NCBI RefSeq assembly: GCF_018812025.1
Contig: NC_063045.1
Location: 13,451,112-13,515,111, forward strand
Reading direction: 5' to 3'
DNA length: 64,000 nt
From: Megalobrama amblycephala
Taxonomy: Eukaryota > Chordata > Actinopteri > Cypriniformes > Xenocyprididae
The translations under genes and the position numbers were made by a program. Under the pieces are notes generated by a model. The model did not search any database, was not told the origin of the DNA, and worked only from the letters and a program-made list of their open reading frames with translations. Shown one piece after another: positions 35,057-43,670 of this stretch (positions are counted from its first letter, which is position 1; each line of letters begins with the position of its first letter).

Positions 35057-35871
35057 TGAGTAAGAATTGACTTTTTTGTGTTATGCATTTGTTCTTCTAA
35101 ATACGTTGTTTATTTGTAAAATATCAATATATGAACAGTCCAAATGATATGTGCAAAGTTTGGGGTGAAATGTTCACTTTTTCACAAAAGCATGAAATTT
35201 GGTAGACTTGAACAGTTTGGGGCCCTGAACATTTTCAAAAAAAGAGCCATCACAAAAACATGGCGACCATTTTACTTTCTGCCATAACTAAATTATGTAT
35301 TTTGTATCATATGTTCTGAATCAAATATTATAACACAGAAAAGGTGATGTATACCCCTATGTTGGTCAAGGATTACAATGATACCATATAAAACATCATA
35401 AACTGTTCAGGTGAATAGTTAATGGTGAATTCAATGATGTGAGAAGGAAATCACAGTATCTGAGAACCTACGCTAGACTTTATAATATCATGTGTGTTGA
35501 ATGCATGTTGTGTAGAGTTTCAAAAGCTTAATCCTGTTTGTTAATAAACCCTGACAATACAGTGACTGTAAAGAGTAGAATATTCAGTATGACCTTAAGA
35601 ATGTCATACACAAAGATTTACTTCAAAACATCTGTTTGTTTTGTTGTTGTTGTTGAACCTATTCTTCAGTCTTCTTCCACACTGACACAGAGTTGTTAAG
35701 TTTAAGGAAGCTTAACCTTAGCTTGCAGTGTCGACCGCCAGCCTTTCTTGCAGCCACAGCTTAAGATTTCAAGGATGGTCTGGCTTGGTTGTGGAAGAGT
35801 TGACCACAATGGTCTCCAAATGCTTGGGTCCAACCAACCCCAGTCTGTTGCCACCAGTACATCCTTAAACC

Positions 35872-36879
35872 GAGTTCAGACTGCACAATTTTAGCCCCGA
35901 TTTTGGCTCGCCGACAGGTTTTGAGAAATCGCAGACAAATGCCCGAAATCACAGGCAAATCGCTGCTCGTTCACGTGAGTGACAATCACGCAGTGTGAAT
36001 GAGCAAAGACGCGATCTGAGAGAATCGCCGACGAGTCGCCGACGCCCGTGAGATATTTGGCATGCTAAATATCTGGACCTGTCGGCGATTCAAAATCCTG
36101 CTGTGTGAAAAGTGTTCTGACTGAAAACTACATCGGCGATGACCGACAGCCAATGAGAGAGCAAGATACAGAGCAGCGGGGATCGGGGAGGAGTTATAGA
36201 CCACAACATAAGCAAGCATGGCTTCGTACACATAAACATTACAATTCTATCAAACAGAAACAAAGCACAAACATTTGCTTGACCATCCGCAACAGCAGCA
36301 CATTGAAAAATTATGTATTTAGCTCCAACTGTCATTGCAGAACACACAATCCTTGTTCTTCACGTCTCCCCAAACATTTCCTCCTCCATATTCTTCTTTT
36401 CTTTATGTTGTTTTCGCTGCAAATCAGCGCACAGGCAATTTGTATTTCAAGCTTCTTGCGGGCTACTATTTTTAATAATAATCCCACCGTGTGTCTCAAT
36501 CAGCTCCCTTGTTATAGTCAGGGCACTGATCAGGGTATCAGCCACATTCACTTTCATTATATACTGATTCACGACCTAGGGAGCTAGGGAGCTGATTGAG
36601 ACGCAGGGCCAGTCTCACGTGAGAACTCCGGTCTTGAACGCGTGATGTCGCGTTGTTTCCTTGTCACATCTCGCGTGTGTTTGGTTGTGAAACGTAGTTT
36701 GCATGCCAGACAGAGTTGTCGGCGATTCTTCCTATTGTAAAGTCATGCAGTGTGAAACCTTCTGTCACCGATCCATCGTGCAGTTTGAACACAGCAGCGA
36801 CTGAATGCTGGCCAAGATAGTCATGCAGTGTGAAAAGAACAGTGACCCGACTGCTTTGAAAATCGTGCAGTCTGAACTC
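35872..36879. mobile_element. TIR element (GAGTTCAGACTGCAC ends) in the left palindrome arm
   Basis: The left end GAGTTCAGACTGCACAATTTT and right end AAAATCGTGCAGTCTGAACTC are inverted copies. Copies of the same motif recur inside the right half (GTCATGCAGTGTGAAA, twice). A second small inverted pair, GTGTCTCAATCAGCTCCCTT near 36490 and GGGAGCTGATTGAGAC near 36585, marks a nested MITE of about 115 bases. Confidence 0.7.
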
Positions 36880-37043
36880 AGCATTAGTTGGGGGGATTTG
36901 GCCTCTGTTGTCATGTAATCTCGATTCCAGGTATCCCATGCTATCTTCGTGCCCCTGGTTGCAAATGCAGATACTGTGTCACAGCCAGTGAAGGCACAGA
37001 ACACAGGAAGGGCCTTGGATTTATAACTGCCAGTAATCTCCAT
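36765..37043 (-). pseudogene. PIN/FEN-nuclease-like repeat-family ORF fragment (left, inverted copy)
   Basis: The minus strand reads KSKALPVFCAFTGCDTVSAF, then ATRGTKIAWDTW and MTTEA, the C-terminal motif block of the same family as the plus-strand copy at 37344. The upstream EADTR/TVDTD block is absent here, replaced by unrelated sequence and a MITE, and the downstream part is cut by the element at 35872-36879. It is broken and not expected to make protein. Confidence 0.6.
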
Positions 37044-37141
37044 ATCCTGATGACATGGGCCTACAACCAGAACAAGACTACCTGCTAATCACCATTGACA
37101 ACTGGTGTACCTTGAGACTGCAAGAAAGTGTTTCGCTTTAT

Positions 37142-37320
37142 TTGTTACACTGCAATTATACATTTAAGCACTGAGTAATATTTAGTAACTACATTTACTT
37201 ACCATAGGGTTAGGATTAGGGTTTGATTTGGTTTAGGGTAATTATGCATAATTTATAGTTATTACTGGAGTAACTTCATGTAACATATGTAACAATGACA
37301 CTGTAAAATAAAGTGTTACC
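37142..37320. mobile_element. MITE, TGTTACAC/GTGTTACC family, at the palindrome centre
   Basis: The right end CACTGTAAAATAAAGTGTTACC matches the termini of elements at 1048-1226 and 55489-55703; the interior TTACCATAGGGTTAGGATTAGG also matches the copy at 55489 in reverse orientation. The left end is less well preserved. Confidence 0.7.
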
Positions 37321-37343
37321 CAAGAAAGTCCTCAGTTTCTGTT

Positions 37344-37760
37344 ATGGCACACTGGCCTGCACAAGAATCAAATCAGATTGCCTCTTGCATGCATGAAGAG
37401 GCAGATACAAGAATGCTACTCTATGTGGCAGATTCAACAAGCAAAAGATTTAAAATGATCACCCTGTGCACTGTGGACACAGATGTCATGGTCCTAGCCA
37501 TTACATATGTGTCAGAGCTGGACACTGAGGAGATGTGGGTGGCATTCGGTACTGGCAAGAACTACATACCTGCCCATGAGACTGCCAAGTCCTGACAAAT
37601 CCAAGGCTCTTCCTGTGTTCCATGCCCTCACTGGCTGTGACACAGCATCTACATTTGCAACCACGGGCAAGAAGACAGCAGGAGATACCTGGACTGCAGA
37701 TGACATGACAACAGAGGCCTTCAATGGGGTTTTAGTCCGAATTATGCCTGATTTATGCCC
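37344..37760 (+). pseudogene. PIN/FEN-nuclease-like repeat-family ORF fragment (right copy)
   Basis: The frame reads ASCMHEEADTRMLLYVADS, TLCTVDTDVMVLAI, EMWVAFGTGKNYIPAHE, then shifts frame near 37593 and continues SKALPVFHALTGCDTAS and TAGDTW...MTTEAF. I recognise this as a family scattered in fish genomes, without a characterised function. The order of acidic motifs (EAD, TVDTD, TGCDT) with a small-residue stretch after GCDT resembles the EA.A / TED.D / LGSDY motif series of XPG/FEN-type PIN nucleases; this fold assignment is my inference. The frameshift and a downstream insertion mark it as broken. Confidence 0.6.
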
Positions 37761-38477
37761 GATTTTCCCCTCCTGAGAATCAGCGAAAAAATCTTGTCGA
37801 GGACCTCAATCGGCTCCGATGTTTGGCGCAGATTATCTGGTAATGTGAGGCGTTCACAGATTGAATCTTGCACCTCCCGATCTGCTCTCACACAAATCGG
37901 GGCCGCCCTGATCATATCAAACACGTTTGATATTTAGGATTTTAAATCGGGAAGATTACGTCAGTTCTTTAACAACAGCCAATGAGAGAAGTGAATGAGA
38001 GTGCTTTTGAAATTGCGGCCACAAAACCAGCTGCTGTATGGGTCCGTTGGACAGTGGAGATGGCGGAACGGCGCATTGAAGTGTTGCAACAACACAACTC
38101 CTTGAATAACACGTCTTCAAAAACATGACACAACCGTACGGACAAAGAGACAAGCTAAGGAGAAATCGCTTTGGTTTTGAACATACCGGGTGAGTGTAGA
38201 AAGGTGCTGGCAAATGTAAACATACCTGTTTATGTCAGCGACAAATATGTTTACTTCCACTTCCCAATGAAATCACATGAGGTGCTCTTCTGGGTATGAT
38301 AACCTTAATAATATCCTGTAGTGTGTGCTGCGCTACAAATTTCAAATCTTGTAGTGTGTGCATGTTTGAGATTTGTGAGAATAAAATCTGTGAAGATTCT
38401 CCTTATGTGTGTGCTGCAACCAGATTTCATATTCGGTTAGGATTTAAAAACTCCTGTAGTGTGAGCCAGGCATAAGG

Positions 38478-38660
38478 ATGCACTGGTGCAAGCACCTCAA
38501 AAGAGCAGTGTACCAAGGAAGATGTTGTTGGGGACAAACACTTGAGGTGGCACCAAATATGCTATCTCAGTCTGGGTGGACCCAAGCGACCGGAGACCAT
38601 TGTGGTCAACACTTCCACAGAATTGTTTGGAATTGTTTTGTGCATTCTTGTGATCGTAAA
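38478..38660 (+). pseudogene. 3' part of the repeat-family gene, right copy (GWTQATGDHCGQ block)
   Basis: The frame reads MHWCKHLKRAVYQGRCCWGQ and then SGWTQATGDHCGQHFH. The minus strand of the left arm at 35761-35958 encodes GWTQAFGDHCGQLFH, so the block belongs to both inverted copies and lies downstream of the GCDT block, separated by an insertion in each arm. A conserved peptide on both sides supports an originally longer reading frame. Confidence 0.5.
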
Positions 38661-40120
38661 TAAATGGAAGCAGCAGGTGCAACTGAATAGGTATGTGTTT
38701 TCTTTTATGTGAAATGGTAAAAACCAGTTTGATTCAGCATGAATGATGTGAACTCCTAACACAAATTAATAAATTACTGTTACTGTGACATTTTTTTATT
38801 GTAAAACATCGGTCAAACATTGATGTTTGAATCTAAAGTCTTTAAGTAAAGGCCAAATGTTCACTTCTGTCATGATCATTTTGCGATCTAGCCAGTTTTC
38901 AGTCAAATGGTGAGGTCTTGTCTAGGTTCTCAGAAACTGATTTCCTTCTCGCATCACTGAATTCACCATTAACTATTCACCTAAAAAGTTTATGATGTTT
39001 TAAATGGTATCATTGTAATCCTTGAAGATATGATGCAAAATACATAATTTGGTTATGGCGGAAAGTAAAATGCTCGCCATGGTGACCATGAGGTGTTTTT
39101 GTGATGGCTTCATTTCTGAAAATGTTCAGGGCCCCAAACTGTACAAGTTTACCAAATTTCATGCTTTTATGAAAAAATGAAAGAAAAAAAAATTACATCA
39201 CCTGGACTACAACTAATATTTAAAAGTACTAAATGTCCCACTTTGACAGTAAAGGTTATAGGTGTTCAAATTTGCATGAAATTTGCATGCTTGTGTGTGT
39301 GTCACACATTTCACTTTCTTCAACATAAAGCAACAAAGAGATGGGGAAGTTTCCAAAATTTGTTTGATTTGACACGGAATAACCCTGTATGAGAAAATGT
39401 CTCACTTTACCTGTATTCACCCTATAGATCTTATTTGGAGCAGCACCATGACAGGTATGAAGGCGAGGCGTTGAGAGATAGACTTAGTGTGTTTTCAATG
39501 GTATCTATCCCCTGTGTAAAGCTGTATAAATGTCCTAGATCACTTATAATTTTCCACAGCTCACATTGTCTGGAGTTTTTTCTCTACTGAAATTTCTTGG
39601 AAATATATTTTTGGAGTGTTTCGTCTTCAGAACAATCCAAAAACACATTAACAGTACAACCCACTGAAGAGATGTATGTCTATCCTTCACATCCTCGCTT
39701 TCATTCCCTTTAAAAATCAAAGATGGCTCTGCTGTGAATAAGGTCTATGTCGTCATACTCGAAACCTTGAGTTTTTAATGAGAGGCATTGAATTTCAGCC
39801 ATCATCTCACATGCAGGAGTAAGTTTACTGCTTAACACCTTGCAGTCTTATGTCTGCCTTCAGAAGATAAAGTTTGGGGGTGTGACACCTGCAGACCCTC
39901 ATGACTATGTGTCGAGGTCACTTAGTTTCTTAAAATATCAGGTAATTTGAAATTTTTATGACAAGGCAAGATTAGTTCAGGATGTAAAATATCATGTGGC
40001 ACTTCCCTAAAATGCAATGGTATGCATGAATTATAATGATATTTGCAACAAATACTTTTTCATTTTAAAATATGACCCAGTCTCTTTTTGTGCTCTTTCA
40101 GCTGTGCCTCGTTCACTCAG

Positions 40121-41134
40121 ATGTCCTGTAAGAAGTCTTTACTGGTTTGTCTCCTGGTTTCTGGAGTTTCTTTACTGATCTATCTCACTTGTAGCCCAAA
40201 CTGGTTACAAGTGTTAAAAGAAACAAAAATGTACTCTGTTGCGAAAAGTCCAAACACAGAAGAACCAACTGAGGAACTTTTTCAGGAAGAACCAGGGATG
40301 TACTATGTTGCTTACCCCAGAAAATACAAATTCATCATTGATCAGCCAGAGATATGTGAACAACAAAAGCCCTATTTGGTGGTTATTGTCCCCGTGCCCC
40401 CTTGGGATGTTGACGCACGCAATGGCATCAGGAAAACGTGGGGTAAGCAAAAGGTTTTTGGTGACAAAGTGGTGCTGGTTCTGTTTCTTGTGGGCTTACA
40501 CAGTGGAAACGATGAAGAAATGCTGCAGAAGCGACTCCAGAATGAGAGCCAACAATACAAAGACCTTCTGCAGAGCAACTTTCAGGATTCCTACAGGAAT
40601 CTGACCATTAAAACCATGGTGATGATGGAATGGCTCAGCAAAAAGTGTCAACAGGCAACCTACGCGATGAAAGTGGACGGAGACGTGCTGCTCAACATGA
40701 ACAACCTAATAAATATGCTTGTGAGTCTGAACACAATACAAGGCAACTATATGACTGGGTTAGTGTGGTACGAAAGCCCTGTCATACGAGACCCGTCCAA
40801 CAAGTTTTTCCTGCCATATGACGTGTACTCCAAAAATACATATCCTCCATATCCTCTGGGCATGTGTTACATTATTTCAATGGACCTCCCACAAAAGCTC
40901 CTACAGGAATCAAAGCATATTAAGCCCATATATATTGAGGATGCATATCTTGGAATGTGTTTGGAGCGTCTGGGTATCGTCCCTATCAAACCACCAAATA
41001 TGGAACAGTTTGTGGTGAATCCACCGCAGTACAATCGTTGTTACTATTCTGGACTGATAGCAGTACTTACGGCAAACACAAATCAGATGACTTCTTATTG
41101 GTTAGATATTCATTCATCCAGCCAACCATGCTGA
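40121..41134 (+). CDS. Beta-1,3-galactosyltransferase 2-like protein, third of three (GT31)
   Basis: The coding exon starts at acceptor CTCTTTCAG (first base 40102). The ATG at 40121 precedes the anchor and gives 337 aa. It has a type II membrane segment at about residues 6-25, a Glu-rich stem, RNGIRKTWG (about 100-108), MKVDGDVLLN with the DxD at about 186-188, IEDAYLG, and a PPNMEQFV...RCYYS C-terminal block. Long stretches such as LLQSNFQDSYRNLTIKTMVM are identical to the second copy, so the two are recent duplicates. Substitutions in the second and third copies relative to the first (anchor region, DSD against DAD or DGD, C-terminal Cys) suggest a different acceptor. The exon starts in the same phase as its two relatives; the upstream exon was not found. 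AATAAA lies at 41153, only 18 bases after the stop. Confidence 0.9.
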   Translation: MSCKKSLLVCLLVSGVSLLIYLTCSPNWLQVLKETKMYSVAKSPNTEEPTEELFQEEPGMYYVAYPRKYKFIIDQPEICEQQKPYLVVIVPVPPWDVDARNGIRKTWGKQKVFGDKVVLVLFLVGLHSGNDEEMLQKRLQNESQQYKDLLQSNFQDSYRNLTIKTMVMMEWLSKKCQQATYAMKVDGDVLLNMNNLINMLVSLNTIQGNYMTGLVWYESPVIRDPSNKFFLPYDVYSKNTYPPYPLGMCYIISMDLPQKLLQESKHIKPIYIEDAYLGMCLERLGIVPIKPPNMEQFVVNPPQYNRCYYSGLIAVLTANTNQMTSYWLDIHSSSQPC

Positions 41135-41152
41135 GGTGGAAACATCCCAACC

Positions 41153-41158
41153 AATAAA
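41153..41158 (+). terminator. Polyadenylation signal AATAAA, third glycosyltransferase
   Basis: AATAAA 18 bases after the TGA at 41132-41134. If used, the 3' untranslated region would be about 40 nt; further AATAAA signals near 41376 and 41422 could be used instead. Confidence 0.45.
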
Positions 41159-41216
41159 AGACTTGTTAACTTGGTGTACGGGTTCACTTTACATCAGTTT
41201 ACAAAATTAAATCATT

Positions 41217-41221
<5 letters not shown>

Positions 41222-41266
<45 letters not shown>
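41222..41266. repeat. (GT)n microsatellite
   Basis: Uninterrupted GT run of about 45 bases shortly downstream of the third glycosyltransferase. Confidence 0.95.
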
Positions 41267-41268
<2 letters not shown>

Positions 41269-42079
41269 GCATTTCATTTGTTTCAAGTGAAACCATTTGC
41301 ATCATGAACATATCCTGCTCAGGAACAATGACACAAGTATTACATATAAAAACATGTAAAAGGATTTCCTGCAAATAAATGTGTATTTTCAACCTCACCT
41401 ATGTCATGCTTGACAGAGAAAAATAAAGAAGAAATTACTCTTAATATGTCTGTTTAACATTTGAGTTTTTTGTTTGTTTGTAATTCCCATTATTCTCAAT
41501 GGTAATGTTAGTAGATTTTCAATCCTGTAATACAATAATTTTTACTTAAGTAAAAAAATGATGTAATTTTATTTAAATCAGCATTAACTGAAAACTGTAA
41601 AACATTTTTTCAGTATTCTAGACTCATTCTTCATTTGTAAAAACAAACAAAAAAACGATTTCTTGTAAACTATATTTTACAGTAATGCACTTTACAACGG
41701 AGGTCTATCTCGCAATTGAAAGCATTAGAATAAATGTTAAAAAGATTAAACTAAATCACTATCAATGTCGGAAGTTGCGATAATCTTTTCTTCCAACTGT
41801 GACGAATATCCGAGTGAAACAGCTTGTCGAACAAGATCAAATGTTTGTCGAACAAGAACAAATGTAGAGCCCGACTTGATTTTGTCTAATTGTTTGGAAT
41901 TGATTGAATGATTGTGGTTTGCTGTTAGTCAGTCTCATGTGAGTGAGAGGTTGTCCTGCCCTCACGGCAGTAAACACGTCATCAGGGATGAGATAGTAGG
42001 CTTGTTTGACTTCATGCGGCGCTGCAAATATCGGCTGCCGCCTGAATGAACCAATGCTTTCTGGTTAGAATTTTTTTTC

Positions 42080-42633
42080 CAGATTTTGATCGGCGCTGCA
42101 TACTTTCATGTGAGTTCAGTTGTTAATATTATAAAGCGCCAAAAATACTTTTGTGCGCCAAAAAAACAAAATAACTTTTCTTTTAACAATATCTATATGG
42201 GCCGATTTCAAAACACCACTTCGGAGCTTTACGAATCGAATCAATGAATCGGAGCGTCCGAATCACTAAATGAAACAAAAGATTCATAAAGCTCATAAGC
42301 TTCATGAAGCAGTGTTTTGAAATCGGCCCATATAGATATTGTTGATAATTCGTAATTTATTTATTTTTTTGGCGCACAAAAAGTATTCTTATCGCTATAT
42401 TAAAATAGAACCACTGAACTCACATGAACTGTTTTAATGTTTTTAGTACCTTTATGGACCTTGAGAGTTTGAATGGCTTTGCTCTCAATAGAGGCCGCAC
42501 TGAGCCATCGGATTTCATCAACAATATCTTAATTTGTGTTCCGAAGATAAACGAAGGTCTTATGGCTGTAGAATGACATGAGGGTGAGTAATTAATGTCA
42601 TTATTTTCATTTTTGGGTGAACTAACCCTTTAA
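42080..42633. mobile_element. GTTAGTTCACCC-family MITE with internal inverted duplication
   Basis: The right half, from about 42300, is a normal family copy ending TTTGGGTGAACTAACCCTTTAA. The left half (AATATTATAAAGCGCC, GGGCCGATTTCAAAACACC) is an inverted copy of part of the right half (GAAATCGGCCCATATAG, TTTTTTGGCGCACAAAAAG). The terminal repeat is missing on the left. Confidence 0.65.
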
Positions 42634-43219
42634 TACTTCATGTACTGCTTAATACAGCATCTGTTTGCACAAGAATAAAGTACAACATAAGCCTATACTA
42701 TTTAAATATCATTAATGTGGGGTCTATGTTTTTTATTAGTTTTATTTTGATAAACATGACACAATATAACATTGCGTCTACATGAAAAGAGTTTTTACTG
42801 TTTAAAAAAATACAGATTTATGAGCATTAGTGGAACTGCAGGTGTCATGAAACGCGAAACCCATAATTATAAACTCTGCAATATTCCATCAAAAATGAGA
42901 ATTGTCAGTTTCGATTTCATGGTAACTTTAAATATGAAGTATTAACTTACATGATCAAATCTTTTTCTGAACAATCGCTGTCTGAATAGCCTGTGCTAAT
43001 TTGAATTTCCTTCAACTCATGGGTCATATAAACCTACATGGAAACTCCCACAGGATTTATATAACCAGACATTCATCCACCTAGAAAAGTAGCTGACTCT
43101 GAAATATTTTTACTAAATAATTAAACCTTTTAAAAAAAAAAAGACCTTCAAGATGTTTTAAACTACTTAAAGTACTTCATGGCCATCATTTAATTGATGA
43201 AGAAACTAAATGTTTGCTA

Positions 43220-43670
43220 TCTGGACTGTTTGATTCTGATCAGTCTGATTTAATTTTCCACCGTGTTTCAGGTTTGTATGCATCATGTTTGGTTTTGGGT
43301 TTTGGTTTACGTTTACGTTTATGTTTTTCTGTCTTTTATTTTGTAGTTTTCATAATCATGGTTACTGTTTGTTATGTGATTCCCTTATCCCGTTTTGTGA
43401 TCCTGTCATGTCATATTCCGATTGGTTCCTATTGTCTTATGTGTCACGTTTTGATTGGTTCATTGTTACTGTTCAGTTTTTTCTTATCTCCTTAGTTCTT
43501 GTGTATATATAGCTCTCATGTTACCATTGTCTTATGTCTAGCTTTGTTTTGGGTAACTGCTGTTTAGTTTGTTTTCTTGTTCATGCTCAAGCCGAGTTTC
43601 AGGTTTGCTCAGGTCATTGCTTAGTTCTGTTTATTTTGTATCTGTTCACGTTTTAAATAAACTGCACACG
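43220..43670 (+). mobile_element. Possible solo LTR or LTR fragment
   Basis: T/G-rich sequence with GGTTCCTATTGTCTTATGTG-type text, a TATA-like GTGTATATATAGC near 43500 and a polyadenylation-like AAATAAA near 43655. This resembles the compact promoter and end signals of fish Gypsy-type LTRs. I cannot identify clean TG...CA ends or a target duplication, so it remains tentative. Confidence 0.3.

Larger units (their letters stand above)
35150..39180. repeat. Interrupted 4-kb palindrome with two copies of a repeat-family gene
   Basis: Three blocks match in inverted orientation in mirror order. The outer blocks are 35160-35480 and 38925-39178 (for example CAAAAGCATGAAATTTGGTA against ACCAAATTTCATGCTTTTATG). 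The middle blocks are 35790-35860 and 38560-38620 (TTGGGTCCAACC... against GGTGGACCCAAGCG, both with CCACAATGGTCTCC or its reverse). The inner blocks are 36890-37030 and 37600-37720, both encoding SKALPVF...TGCDT. Each arm is broken by a different insertion (35872-36879 and about 37740-38476), and the centre by a MITE at 37142-37320. Confidence 0.7.
31676..40101. other. Gap between second and third glycosyltransferases, repeat-filled
   Basis: No host exon can be firmly placed. It is dominated by the interrupted palindrome at 35150-39180 and by MITEs. A segment GTTCCCCAG|GTGTTACTGCC... ending GTAAGCAG|GTAAGTTT at 34570 has both acceptor and strong donor and could be a non-coding 5' exon of the third gene, but this is speculative. 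Confidence 0.45.
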
